A stretch of 56,800 nucleotides of DNA, taken from assembly GCA_015206945.1 (NCBI GenBank), contig JADEXV010000016.1, positions 1 to 56,800 of the forward strand. The letters are read 5' to 3'. Shown here piece by piece: positions 17,615-29,023 of the stretch; position 1 is the first letter of the stretch, and each line of letters starts with the position of its first letter. Position numbers and translations under genes: made by a program. Below the pieces are notes generated by a model, which was not told the DNA's origin, did no database searches, and saw only the letters and a list, made by a program, of their open reading frames with translations. The DNA comes from Nostocales cyanobacterium LEGE 12452. Lineage in GTDB: Bacteria; Cyanobacteriota; Cyanobacteriia; Cyanobacteriales; Nostocaceae.

Positions 17615-18901
17615 TCAAAGTACACGCAGTAAGCTGGGAATGCTTTCGATCGCTGACAAATCCCGAATTTCTGCCAAAGCTTGCCTAAAATTGCCTTCCC
17701 GCACATCATGGGTAACAACCACAATCTCTGCTAGTTCCCCTTGAAAGCCAGTTTGGACAATTGACTCTAAGCTAACGCCATAGTTACCAAAGCAAGTACC
17801 CAATTTCCCGATAACTCCAGGTTGGTCATTGGTGAGGAAACGGGCATAAAATCGAGTTATCAATTCTGCCATCGGCGCAATTTGGCAGTATTCCTGATGC
17901 CCACAAGCTAATAATGGATTTGTAACTGCTGTATTAGTTTTGAGGACAGCAACTAAATTCAAAATATCCGAAGTGACAGCACTAGCAGTTGCACCAGCAC
18001 CAGCACCGGGGCCAAAAAACATTACCTGTCCAATGGGTTCTCCTTCAACAAGAATGGCATTGTAAACGCCGTTGATGCTAGCCAAAGGGTGGGCTTGAGG
18101 CACTAAAGTAGGATGAACTCTGACAGAAAGAGGAGATGAGGGAGTATCACGTTTAGCGATCGCTAACAATTTAATCACAAATCCCAATTTTTCGGCGTAG
18201 GCAATATCTGTTTTGCTCACTTGCCGAATCCCCTCAGTATAAACATCTTGTAGGTTGATGCGTCCACCAAAGCCTAGTGATGCCAGGATGGCAATTTTAT
18301 CAGCTGCGTCTAAGCCATCAACATCAGCTGTGGGGTCAGCCTCAGCATAACCCAATCGCTGGGCATCAGCTAAGACATCATTAAAGTTGCTGCCTTCTGT
18401 TTGCATCCGTGTCAGGATGTAGTTTGTTGTACCGTTAACGATGCCAGTTACAGTGTGAATACGGTTAACACTTAACGACTGCTTTAGGGGTTGAATCACT
18501 GGAATACCACCACCCACAGCGGCTTCTAGCATCACGTATACGCCTGCTTGATTGGCAGTAGTGAAAATTTCCGCTCCAAAGCGGGCGATCGCTGCTTTAT
18601 TGGCGGTGACTACATGCTTACCATTACTTAAAGCTTTGAGAATAAGCGATCGCGTCGGTTCCAATCCACCCATCACCTCGACAACTATATCTACTGCCGG
18701 ATCGTTGACAATAGATTCTAAATCTGTGGTTAAGACTTCCGTAGACAATTCTACTGCACGGGGTTTATCTAGCGATCGCACTCCCACCCGATAAATTTCT
18801 ATCTCTTGCAACAATGGGTGACGCCCAGCGCTATCTTGCAACAACTGCACTGTTCCCGTTCCCACGGTGCCTAATCCCAGTATTCCTAGTTTCACACCCA
18901 C
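17615..18901 (-). CDS. hom: Homoserine dehydrogenase
   Basis: A 428-residue NAD(P)-dependent enzyme that reduces aspartate semialdehyde to homoserine on the way to threonine and methionine. The Rossmann motif GILGLGTVGTGTVQLL is at the N-terminus. The catalytic region has AAVGGGIPVIQPLKQSL and VTGIVNGTTNYILTRM, followed by GYAEADPTADVDGLDAADK. A C-terminal ACT domain (about residues 350-428, ARFLTNDQPGVIGKLGTCFG) suggests allosteric control by an amino acid, typically threonine. I chose the GTG at 18901 (M-G-V-K-L-G-I-L-G), which gives the usual start; an in-frame TTG at 18916 would add five residues. An AGTGCTG heptad array lies just upstream. Confidence 0.93.
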   Translation of the reverse strand: MGVKLGILGLGTVGTGTVQLLQDSAGRHPLLQEIEIYRVGVRSLDKPRAVELSTEVLTTDLESIVNDPAVDIVVEVMGGLEPTRSLILKALSNGKHVVTANKAAIARFGAEIFTTANQAGVYVMLEAAVGGGIPVIQPLKQSLSVNRIHTVTGIVNGTTNYILTRMQTEGSNFNDVLADAQRLGYAEADPTADVDGLDAADKIAILASLGFGGRINLQDVYTEGIRQVSKTDIAYAEKLGFVIKLLAIAKRDTPSSPLSVRVHPTLVPQAHPLASINGVYNAILVEGEPIGQVMFFGPGAGAGATASAVTSDILNLVAVLKTNTAVTNPLLACGHQEYCQIAPMAELITRFYARFLTNDQPGVIGKLGTCFGNYGVSLESIVQTGFQGELAEIVVVTHDVREGNFRQALAEIRDLSAIESIPSLLRVL

Positions 18902-18926
18902 AATTTTTGCACCCAATTCATTTTTA

Positions 18927-18958
18927 AGTGCTGAGTGCTGAGTGCTGAGTGCTGAGTA
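18927..18958. repeat. AGTGCTG heptad array upstream of hom
   Basis: Four perfect AGTGCTG units (18927-18954), followed by AGTA. The array starts 26 bases 5' of the chosen hom start on the minus strand, so it would lie in the leader or promoter. The same unit recurs beside petH (19121-19160) and after 53943. Confidence 0.8.
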
Positions 18959-19038
18959 GTTATCAGTACTTAGTACTTGACCACACAGAACTGAGAACTC
19001 TTTCCTCAGCTATTTACAATATTCATAACAAAACAATT

Positions 19039-19063
19039 GTAGGGTGAGCATTGCCCACCCTAC
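19039..19063. terminator. GTAGGGTG/CACCCTAC hairpin between petH and hom
   Basis: GTAGGGTG (19039-19046) pairs with CACCCTAC (19056-19063) around a 9-base loop. It lies 3' of petH on the minus strand and may terminate it. Similar GTAGGGTGGGCA palindromes are dispersed in Nostoc genomes, so it may equally be a repeat element. Confidence 0.5.
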
Positions 19064-19066
19064 TAA

Positions 19067-21734
<2,668 letters not shown>

Positions 21735-22739
21735 ATGACAAGTAAGCCGGAACGCGTGGTACTGATTGGAGTAGCCGGAGACTCTGGTTGCGGTAAATCT
21801 ACGTTTTTGCGTCGTTTGATCGATTTGTTTGGTGAAGATTTAATGACGGTTATCTGCTTGGATGACTATCACTCCTTGGATCGCAAACAGCGCAAAGAAA
21901 CGGGGATAACGGCACTAGACCCCAGGGCGAACAATTTTGACCTAATGTATGAGCAAATTAAAGCGCTCAAAAGTGGTCAAGCGATTGATAAGCCGATTTA
22001 CAACCACGAAACCGGCTTGATCGATCCGCCAGAGCGGATAGAGCCGAATCACATTATAGTTGTTGAAGGGCTGCATCCTTTATATGATGAGCGGGTGCGA
22101 TCGCTAATTGACTTCAGTGTTTATTTTGACATTAGCGATGAGGTCAAAATTGCCTGGAAAATCCAGCGAGATATGGCTGAACGCGGTCATCGCTACGAAG
22201 ATGTGTTAGCACAAATCAATTCCCGCAAACCTGACTTTGAAAAATTTATCGAACCACAAAGAGAATTTGCTGATGTGGTTCTCCAGGTATTGCCTACAAA
22301 CTTGATCAAAAATGACACCGAACGTAGAGTCTTACGGGTACGTATGCTCCAGCGGGAAGGTAAGGAAGGCTTCGATCCAACCTACCTATTTGATGAAGGG
22401 TCAACAATCAATTGGACTCCCTGTGGACGCAAGCTGACCTGTTCTTATCCTGGTATGCAACTGTACTACGGTTCCGATGTTTACTATGGACGCTATGTCT
22501 CAGTACTAGAGGTGGATGGTCAATTTGACAACTTGGAAGAAGTCATTTATATCGAAACCCATCTCAGCAATACATCCACAAAATATCAGGGTGAATTGAC
22601 TCACTTGTTACTCCAGCACCGCGAGTATCCAGGTTCCAATAATGGAACTGGTTTCTTCCAAGTGCTTACAGGTTTGAAGATGCGTGCTGCTTATGAGCGG
22701 TTGACAGCTACGGAAGCAAAGTTAGCGATTCAGGTTTAA
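21735..22739 (+). CDS. prk: Phosphoribulokinase
   Basis: A 334-residue Calvin-cycle enzyme that phosphorylates ribulose 5-phosphate to ribulose 1,5-bisphosphate, the Rubisco substrate. The P-loop GVAGDSGCGKSTFLRRL is at about residues 12-28; its cysteine, with the second conserved cysteine (CLDDYHSLDR), forms the redox-sensitive pair used for thioredoxin/CP12 control. VVEGLHPLYDERVR carries the Walker B-like acidic residue. Length matches the cyanobacterial/plastid form. GAGGAG sits 6 bases upstream of the ATG. A strong terminator follows, so the gene is probably monocistronic. Confidence 0.97.
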   Translation: MTSKPERVVLIGVAGDSGCGKSTFLRRLIDLFGEDLMTVICLDDYHSLDRKQRKETGITALDPRANNFDLMYEQIKALKSGQAIDKPIYNHETGLIDPPERIEPNHIIVVEGLHPLYDERVRSLIDFSVYFDISDEVKIAWKIQRDMAERGHRYEDVLAQINSRKPDFEKFIEPQREFADVVLQVLPTNLIKNDTERRVLRVRMLQREGKEGFDPTYLFDEGSTINWTPCGRKLTCSYPGMQLYYGSDVYYGRYVSVLEVDGQFDNLEEVIYIETHLSNTSTKYQGELTHLLLQHREYPGSNNGTGFFQVLTGLKMRAAYERLTATEAKLAIQV

Positions 22740-22766
22740 AGCAGCAGTGTTTGTGTCAAAGCTTAT

Positions 22767-22797
22767 GGGGGCGCTTCCGGGTACCCCCTTTTTTTTT
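22767..22797 (+). terminator. Rho-independent terminator after prk
   Basis: GGGGG (22767-22771) pairs with CCCCC (22784-22788), loop CGCTTCCGGGTA, followed by nine Ts (22789-22797). It starts 28 bases after the prk stop. Confidence 0.8.
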
Positions 22798-23002
22798 GTG
22801 TTATTAAATACATTTTAGCTAAAAAATAATTAGCATACATTTATCTTACTTACGGATATTTACCTTATAGTTAGTGGTTTTTATCAATATCAAGAAGATA
22901 CTAACGACTGAAGTATAAATATTGTTATGATTTCAGAAATTAGTAGTTAAACTAAATACTCACATTTGGTTAACGAAAAAACTCTCGATGGAGGAATTTC
23001 CT

Positions 23003-24277
23003 TTGTCTCGTCGCTATCTATTTACCTCTGAGTCAGTCACCGAAGGTCATCCAGATAAAATCTGCGATCAGATTTCTGATACTATTCTAGATGCCCTATT
23101 GACACAAGATCCGAGCAGTCGTGTCGCTGCTGAAGTCGTAGTTAATACTGGTTTGGTGTTAATCACTGGTGAAATAACCACCAAAGCTAATGTAAATTTC
23201 GTCAATCTCGCCCGGAAAAAAATTGCCGAAATTGGTTATACCAATGCTGACAATGGCTTTTCTGCTAACAGCACCAGCGTTCTACTGGCTATAGACGAAC
23301 AATCACCCGATATTGCCCAAGGCGTTAACACCGCCCAAGAAACCCGCCAGCAAGATAGCGATGAGCTATTCGATAAAATTGGTGCGGGCGATCAAGGTAT
23401 AATGTTTGGTTTTGCCAGCAACGAAACACCAGAACTGATGCCCTTACCCATCAGTCTCGCTCACCGCATTGCTCGCCGATTGGCAGCAGTTCGCAAAACA
23501 GGTGAATTGTCATACTTGCGTCCTGACGGTAAAACCCAAGTAACTGTAGTCTACGAAGATGGACGCCCAGTAGGTATTGATACGATTCTAATTTCCACCC
23601 AGCATACAGCCAGTATTGGGGAAATTACGGATGAGGCGGCGGTACAAGCCAAAATTAAACAAGACCTCTGGTCAGCAGTGGTCGAACCTGTTTTTGGGGA
23701 CATTGACGTTAAACCTAATGAGGAAACACGTTTTTTAGTCAACCCCACTGGCAAATTTGTCGTTGGTGGTCCTCAAGGAGACTCTGGTCTGACAGGACGG
23801 AAAATAATCGTTGATACCTACGGTGGCTATTCACGGCATGGTGGCGGCGCTTTTTCTGGCAAAGACCCCACGAAAGTAGACCGTTCTGCTGCTTATGCGG
23901 CTCGCTATGTAGCGAAAAATATTGTCGCCGCTGGGTTGGCAGAAAAAGTTGAAATCCAGCTATCTTATGCTATTGGTGTGGCACGACCAACAAGTATCTT
24001 AGTGGATACCTTTGGCACTGGCAAAGTGGATGAAGAAACCTTACTGGAATTAATCAACAAACACTTTGAACTCCGTCCAGCAGGGATTATCCATACCTTC
24101 AACTTACGGAACTTACCAAGTGAACGAGGCGGACGTTTTTATCAGGACGTCGCGGCTTACGGTCATTTTGGGCGAGCTGATTTAGATTTGCCTTGGGAAC
24201 AGACCGATAAAGCCGAATTATTGAAGCAAGCAGCAAATGAGTCACTTTCGGCAGCAGTTGCTCAGGCACTGACTTAG
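23003..24277 (+). CDS. metK: S-adenosylmethionine synthetase
   Basis: A 424-residue enzyme that makes S-adenosylmethionine from methionine and ATP. Signature motifs are intact: [20 protein letters not shown] at the N-terminus, [12 protein letters not shown] and [19 protein letters not shown] (phosphate-binding). I chose TTG 23003 as the start (M-S-R-R-Y-L-F-T), because a strong GGAGGA (22991-22996) lies 6 bases before it; an upstream ATG at 22988 overlaps this ribosome-binding site and would add five unusual residues. No SAM riboswitch was recognised in the leader. A hairpin terminator follows. Confidence 0.95.
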   Translation: MSRRYLFTSESVTEGHPDKICDQISDTILDALLTQDPSSRVAAEVVVNTGLVLITGEITTKANVNFVNLARKKIAEIGYTNADNGFSANSTSVLLAIDEQSPDIAQGVNTAQETRQQDSDELFDKIGAGDQGIMFGFASNETPELMPLPISLAHRIARRLAAVRKTGELSYLRPDGKTQVTVVYEDGRPVGIDTILISTQHTASIGEITDEAAVQAKIKQDLWSAVVEPVFGDIDVKPNEETRFLVNPTGKFVVGGPQGDSGLTGRKIIVDTYGGYSRHGGGAFSGKDPTKVDRSAAYAARYVAKNIVAAGLAEKVEIQLSYAIGVARPTSILVDTFGTGKVDEETLLELINKHFELRPAGIIHTFNLRNLPSERGGRFYQDVAAYGHFGRADLDLPWEQTDKAELLKQAANESLSAAVAQALT

Positions 24278-24315
24278 ACTTATACGCTACCGTAAAAACT
24301 TAGTTTATCTACGTG

Positions 24316-24357
24316 AGGGTATTGGCAACTTGACAAGTTACAATACCCTTATTTTTT
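24316..24357 (+). terminator. Rho-independent terminator after metK
   Basis: AGGGTATTG (24316-24324) pairs with CAATACCCT (24341-24349), with a further inner pairing of AACTT with AAGTT, followed by a T-rich tail to 24357. Confidence 0.75.
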
Positions 24358-24390
24358 AGTAACCACCTGAATATTGAAAAATAAAACAGG

Positions 24391-24484
24391 AGTCAGAAGT
24401 CAGAATTCTGAATTCTGAATACTCTACCCATATTGTTAACAAATGACCAATGAAAAATGACCAATGACAAATGACAAATGACTA
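24391..24484. repeat. Degenerate heptad repeats reaching the permease stop codon
   Basis: GGAGTCAGAAGTCAGAATTC units (24391-24420) are followed by AAATGACCAATGA/CAAATGA units (24440-24484). The final ATGACTAA contains CTA 24482-24484, the complement of the TAG stop of the minus-strand permease. Confidence 0.7.
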
Positions 24485-25666
24485 AATCCAAAAATAAGTC
24501 AGGATGAGAGTCAGAACAGTTAGTGGTAGACCAAAACGCAAATGTTCCCAGAATGACAACTGATAACCAAGTTTTGCAACAGCCTCAGCAACAATTAAAT
24601 TGGCAACTGAACCTAACAAAGTTAGATTACCTGCTAAGGTAGATCCTGCTGCTAATAGTAACCAGGTTTTCGTGTCTGGATGGGGAATTAAATGTTGTAG
24701 TAATAATACTGCTGGAACATTAGAAACTAAATTTGAAAGCAGAGCAGTAATTCCTAATATGCTTAGGGGATTATAAACTAAACCGCTAAATAAATTCAAT
24801 ATTCCTAATTTTTCTACTCCAGCGGTAACAATAAATAGTCCAGAAAACATCACTAGTAAATCCCAATCTACTTTATTTAAAACTCGTTGTGGTTTGATTC
24901 GCCTAGTAATAAACAGTAAACCGGCAGCTACGAATGTTGCTTGGGCTAGGGGTATTCCAATTAAGAATGCAATTAATAGTCCTCCTGTTATCAATAGGCT
25001 TTTAGTAAGCAACGGTTTAAATATGCGGTAACGCACGGGGGTTACACTCGGACAAGACTTAGTAGAACGGACATCAGGATAAAGCCACCACAATAACGCA
25101 ATTTGGATCAACAAACTTACTAATGCGATGGGAGTCAATGCTTTTGCAAAATCAAGATAGCTGATACCAGAGAACGAACCAATTAGAGTATTTTGCGGAT
25201 TGCCACTTAAGGTAGCTACTGAACCCAGATTAGTTGCTCCCGCCAAAGCAAGTAAGTAAGGAATAGGATTGAGGTTCAAAGTTTGGGTTAAACCGAGAAC
25301 TAAAGGAGTCAAAATTAGAGCGATGGTATCGTTCAGAAAAAAAGCCGAGAGAATTCCACTGCCGAAAGTTAAAACAATTAGCAAACCCAAAGGGCTACGG
25401 GTAAAGTGTGTAACTGTATCAAGGGTTAATTGGAAAAAACCAGCGTAAGCTAAGTTTGTACTGATTATCATCATGCCAAACAGGAAAATCAGCGTTTTAT
25501 AGTCTATTGCTTGCCATGCTTCTTTGAGGTCTAATACCCCGAATGCTATCAGCAAAGATGCACCAACTAAAGCAATACTGGCTCGGTTCATCCGCAAACC
25601 AGGGAGATATCCTAAACCCAAACCGATATAAGTCAGCCCAATGATGATGTATCTGAAAACAATCAT
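24482..25666 (-). CDS. ArsB/SLC13-type anion permease (ion transporter superfamily)
   Basis: A 394-residue integral membrane protein with about 10-11 hydrophobic segments. Motifs fit the ion-transporter superfamily of ArsB/NhaD/CitMHS/SLC13 proteins: LFGMMIISTNLAYAGFF, SAFFLNDTIALILTPLVLGL (the conserved N-D-T in a re-entrant region) and LALAGATNLGSVATLSGNPQ with its partner LLAAGSTLAGNLTLLGSVAN near the C-terminus. This internal duplication of an N-x-G-S motif is characteristic. The substrate (arsenite, dicarboxylate, sulfate or Na+/H+) cannot be decided from sequence. The last codons and the TAG stop lie in a heptad repeat. A decayed MFS gene lies just 5' of it in the same direction. Confidence 0.85.
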   Translation of the reverse strand: MIVFRYIIIGLTYIGLGLGYLPGLRMNRASIALVGASLLIAFGVLDLKEAWQAIDYKTLIFLFGMMIISTNLAYAGFFQLTLDTVTHFTRSPLGLLIVLTFGSGILSAFFLNDTIALILTPLVLGLTQTLNLNPIPYLLALAGATNLGSVATLSGNPQNTLIGSFSGISYLDFAKALTPIALVSLLIQIALLWWLYPDVRSTKSCPSVTPVRYRIFKPLLTKSLLITGGLLIAFLIGIPLAQATFVAAGLLFITRRIKPQRVLNKVDWDLLVMFSGLFIVTAGVEKLGILNLFSGLVYNPLSILGITALLSNLVSNVPAVLLLQHLIPHPDTKTWLLLAAGSTLAGNLTLLGSVANLIVAEAVAKLGYQLSFWEHLRFGLPLTVLTLILTYFWI

Positions 25667-25734
25667 GATTTTGCTAGATGCTTTTGATGTGATGCCTTTC
25701 TATTAACTCCTGTTTTTGTTTCAGGTACACAGAA

Positions 25735-26030
25735 CTAAAAAACTGCCAAAGCCACAACTGCGTAGGCATAGCCCGCCGCAGGCATCGCTGCTAAAATCAA
25801 AAAAACCAACATTCTAACCAGCACAAACAACAATGGTAGTGTTGAGCATCCCTTGGCTAACATTCAAGCGTCCCTAAATTTAGTCAAATAAGTTACTACT
25901 AACACGGAAATTACACCAAAAATCCAGCCTTGCACGCAATAAATTAACCTGCTAAAGCAGCGAGAGTTGCAGCTAGCAGATTACCTGCATGGTTAAATGC
26001 TTAATTACAACCTAACGCCTATCTAATCTT
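25735..26030 (-). pseudogene. Remnant of an MFS transporter gene
   Basis: The minus strand can be read as ALGCN*AFNHAGNLLAATLA, then ALAG*FIACKAG, then after a frameshift WIFGVISVLVVTYLTKF, and later LLFVLVRMLVFLILAAM. The GRNQAFNHAGN motif of many MFS permeases is recognisable, with CAA changed to TAA and CGT to TGT. There are at least two nonsense codons and two frame changes. A dispersed repeat (GCATAGCCCGCCGCAGGCAT, about 25766-25785) lies in the 3' part. The rest of the gene is absent. Confidence 0.6.
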
Positions 26031-26094
26031 CTTTTGTCCTAATAAATCCTGATATATATAGCTTTGGCGAGAAAAGCACCTAAGCAGGAAATTA

Positions 26095-26952
26095 ATGAAA
26101 AAGAATAATTCGTCTGCACTAAAGCCTACAACTACAAGCTTGCAAGTTCATCGTTTCCGATTATCCTTTCTCTACGCCGTGCCAATTGGGGTATTAGGCG
26201 GGCTGATTGGCTTAGGGGGTGCAGAGTTTCGACTGCCAGTCCTGGCTGGCACATTGAACTATTCAGTGCGGCAGGCTGTACCTTTGAACCTAGCCGTCAG
26301 CTTGATTACGATCGCTGCTTCTCTGACAATCCGAGGCAGTACACTTTCTTTGAATCAAGTTATTCCATTACTTCCTGTGGTTTTCTCCTTGATAACTGGA
26401 GCGGTTATCACAGCCTTTTTCGGGGCAGCGATCGCAGGAAGGCTCTCAAACGAACAGCTTGAGCGCATCATATTAATGTTATTAGTAGTGATTGGTATTG
26501 CCCTAATAGTCGAGGGTTTTCTACCTCAACAAATACCAGCTTTTTTACCGCCTGCTTTAAGTTGGCGTATTCCAGCAGGTATTTTATTTGGTCTAGCAAT
26601 TGGGCTGGTAAGCAGTTTACTTGGGGTTGCAGGGGGTGAAGTGATTATCCCAACACTTGTTTTTGCTTTTGGTGCAGATATTAAAACAGCAGGTACAGCC
26701 AGTCTTATCGTTAGCTTACCAACTGTGCTGGTTGGGGTTATCAAATATGCTAGTCGAGGTGCATTTGCAGATCGTACACTCTTGGGCAATACTATAGCGC
26801 CTATGGGAGTTGGCTCGGTGATTGGAGCCATAATCGGAGGAATGCTTGTCGGTATTGTTCCACCACGGATATTAAAGGTCACACTAGGGATCATCTTGAA
26901 TATATCCGCGTTTCGGGTCTTTCACAAAGTAAAGTTTTCTAATGGGAAATAA
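26095..26952 (+). CDS. TauE/SafE family sulfite/anion exporter-like permease
   Basis: A 285-residue integral membrane protein with about eight hydrophobic segments in two repeated halves. Each half starts with the glycine-rich family motif: IGVLGGLIGLGGAEFRLPVL (about residues 31-50) and LVSSLLGVAGGEVIIPTLVF (about 175-194). These proteins export sulfite or organosulfonates, or take up related anions; the substrate here is not evident. A hydrophilic stretch of about 25 residues precedes the first helix. It is read away from the decayed MFS gene and followed by a terminator-like hairpin at 27012-27064. Confidence 0.85.
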   Translation: MKKNNSSALKPTTTSLQVHRFRLSFLYAVPIGVLGGLIGLGGAEFRLPVLAGTLNYSVRQAVPLNLAVSLITIAASLTIRGSTLSLNQVIPLLPVVFSLITGAVITAFFGAAIAGRLSNEQLERIILMLLVVIGIALIVEGFLPQQIPAFLPPALSWRIPAGILFGLAIGLVSSLLGVAGGEVIIPTLVFAFGADIKTAGTASLIVSLPTVLVGVIKYASRGAFADRTLLGNTIAPMGVGSVIGAIIGGMLVGIVPPRILKVTLGIILNISAFRVFHKVKFSNGK

Positions 26953-27011
26953 CAAAGCTTTTCAGATTTTGATTGCACTTTTTGTGTAGATATCAGCCAC
27001 AATGCCCATAA

Positions 27012-27064
27012 GAAACCCCCTCTGCTTTTACCATAGTAAAGTCATTACAAGGCAGAGGGGTTTC
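27012..27064. terminator. Bidirectional hairpin between the TauE-type and pentapeptide-repeat genes
   Basis: GAAACCCCCTCTGC (27012-27025) pairs with GCAGAGGGGTTTC (27052-27064), one bulged C. The loop holds a smaller TTTAC/GTAAA hairpin. It lies between two convergent genes and can serve both. Confidence 0.65.
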
Positions 27065-27189
27065 ATTTTGATTAATATTTTTGTAGAGGCGGGTTTTAAG
27101 GATAATTCTCGCAAAAAACTAGTTTATTTGATTTAAAACCCACCAAAACCTATGTTGTATTGATTTTTAACCTGTGTAATCAGTTAGGC

Positions 27190-27645
27190 CTATTTCCAAT
27201 CGGGAATTTCAGCGTCTTCTCCACCAATCCCGATTCCAGTGTTAAATATTTCCGCATCAGTAAGATTTAGATCGTTCATCGATGCTTGATACACATTAGA
27301 ATCGTGAATTGTAGCACGAGTAAAATTTACTCCGTTGAGATTAACTTGCTTCAAATTCACATTGGTTACATAAGCAGATGTTAGGTTAGCACCTGCCAAG
27401 TTTGCACCAGTTAAGTCAGCACCTTCGAGGTTAGCTCCTACAAGGTTAGCTCCTTGGAGTTTCGAGTCTCTCAAATCAGCACCAATCAAATGAGCGCCAC
27501 TGAGGTTAGCTCCTGATAGATCGCACTTAACACATTCCCCAGTTGAAAGCAGCTTTTGTAAATCCTGTGGATTCTCAGCTCTAACCGAGCTAGCAAAAAA
27601 TAGGGGAGTTGCTAAGGCCATGGCCGCTAATAGCTGGAGTTTCAT
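27190..27645 (-). CDS. Exported pentapeptide-repeat protein
   Basis: A 151-residue protein. A signal peptide is evident (MKLQLLAAMALATPLFFASS, cleavage after VRA, about residue 23). Residues about 40-125 are tandem A(D/N)LxG pentapeptides such as CDLSGANLSGAHLIGADL, which fold into a right-handed quadrilateral beta-helix. A short C-x-x-C (ECVKC) precedes the repeats, and an acidic tail ends EDAEIPDW. Such proteins are numerous in cyanobacteria, often in the periplasm or thylakoid lumen. Their roles are mostly unknown. Confidence 0.88.
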   Translation of the reverse strand: MKLQLLAAMALATPLFFASSVRAENPQDLQKLLSTGECVKCDLSGANLSGAHLIGADLRDSKLQGANLVGANLEGADLTGANLAGANLTSAYVTNVNLKQVNLNGVNFTRATIHDSNVYQASMNDLNLTDAEIFNTGIGIGGEDAEIPDWK

Positions 27646-27951
27646 AAATTTTCCCCCTTAATAATCAACTTGCGTCCGTTCTGTCCCTCACAACTCTATT
27701 ATCTCACTAAACTTCGTGAGGTCAATCTCTCTTGTGACAATCTATCTCCTGACAAGTTAATTGTGATCTGAAACACAGATAAAAGTGATGTCAAAAATGC
27801 CATTAATTCCGATTTTTTGGCGATTTTTACCAAAAATTTCTCAAAAAATGCCAGTATTAAATCACTATTAAATCTTTTTAAAAGTAAAAACTGGCGCTAC
27901 TTGCTATAGCTAGTTAGAGAAGTATTTATACTTATCAATTGATGGTTTAGT
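27646..27951. other. AT-rich intergenic DNA, nothing recognised
   Basis: It separates two minus-strand genes and contains the promoter of the pentapeptide-repeat gene. No coding frame, RNA or clear hairpin was seen. Confidence 0.4.
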
Positions 27952-28815
27952 TTAATTCCTCAGAAATTCTCGCATATATTGATTAACCAATACCGGCTGT
28001 TCTTGCTGCACCCAATGACCACAATTTGGAATGTACTTGATTTGGAAATTCCTGACATAGGCTCCAGTGTCGTAGGTTAGTTCTTTGCCAAGTGCAGTGT
28101 CATTTTCTCCCCAAATCATCAGTGTTGGTACTTCGAGAACGCCCCAATTTGGATTTAGCATTCTCTGCTGAAAAATATTGCGGTAATAATTCAACATTGC
28201 TGTCAACGCACCGCGTTTTGCCGCAGCATTTTTATATGCGTCAATATCGGCTTGTGTGAAAGCGCTCTTGTTGACTGCTGTACCTTTAAAAGCTGTTTCA
28301 ATAGCTTGGTAGTCGGAAGATTGTAAAAGTAATTCTGGTATCCACGGTAGTTGAAAGAGGAATATATAATTGCTACGTAGCAACTGCTGGGGAGTGCGTA
28401 ACCCTTGGGCAAATTTGGCTGGATGAGGCAGGTTAAGAATAATTAATTGTTCTAGCATCTCGGGGTGAGCGTATGCAAAATTCCAAGCGATCGCACCTCC
28501 CCAATCATGTCCAACTAATACACATTTTTGGTATCCTAAGCCTTTAATTACTCCCTCAATATCTTTGATAAACTCATCCATTACATAAGCTGATTGCTCA
28601 TTTGGTTTATCACTATCGTTGTAGCCACGCAAGTCAAGGGCGACAACTTTAAAATCTTGAGCAAACTCTGGTATTTGATGCCGCCAAGAGTACCAAAACT
28701 CAGGAAACCCATGCAACATCAACATTAAAGGGCCTTCACCTTGGGTAACGTAGTGTAGTTTTACCCCATTGGTAGTTATATATTCGTGTTTACAAGAAGT
28801 TTCTATTAGAGACAT
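27952..28815 (-). CDS. Alpha/beta hydrolase, epoxide hydrolase-like
   Basis: A 287-residue alpha/beta hydrolase. HGFPEFWYSWRHQ supplies the oxyanion-hole HGFP motif, LRGYNDSDKP the family's R-G-x-x-x-S-D motif, and VGHDWGGAIAW the nucleophile elbow, with Asp rather than Ser, as in epoxide hydrolases and haloalkane dehalogenases. WGENDTAL gives the acid and NCGHWVQQEQP the catalytic histidine. The cap contains YRNIFQ with a tyrosine that could activate an epoxide. It most likely opens epoxides or related electrophiles; the physiological substrate is unknown. The length is complete. Confidence 0.88.
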   Translation of the reverse strand: MSLIETSCKHEYITTNGVKLHYVTQGEGPLMLMLHGFPEFWYSWRHQIPEFAQDFKVVALDLRGYNDSDKPNEQSAYVMDEFIKDIEGVIKGLGYQKCVLVGHDWGGAIAWNFAYAHPEMLEQLIILNLPHPAKFAQGLRTPQQLLRSNYIFLFQLPWIPELLLQSSDYQAIETAFKGTAVNKSAFTQADIDAYKNAAAKRGALTAMLNYYRNIFQQRMLNPNWGVLEVPTLMIWGENDTALGKELTYDTGAYVRNFQIKYIPNCGHWVQQEQPVLVNQYMREFLRN

Positions 28816-29023
28816 AATTAATCCAAATTTAGCATTAAAAAATACTAAATAATAATACTGTACTTAGCAACTGTAATATTATTTTGAGCAGCTTCACATC
28901 TATTGAAAGACAGTATTACGATAGTGCTTTTTTGCAAAAATATTAGACAATTTGTCTTGAGGTAGATGTGAATCGTGGGTAAATTTTGGTAAAAGGTAAA
29001 TATAATAATTATTCCTAACTACC

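Noticed and set aside
18893..18920. A 9-codon upstream frame (ATG 18920) overlapping the hom start
   Set aside because: Possible, but short, without a ribosome-binding site, and more simply explained by chance.
22740..22987. A SAM riboswitch upstream of metK
   Set aside because: No SAM-I or SAM-II core sequence or suitable hairpins were recognised in this AT-rich leader.
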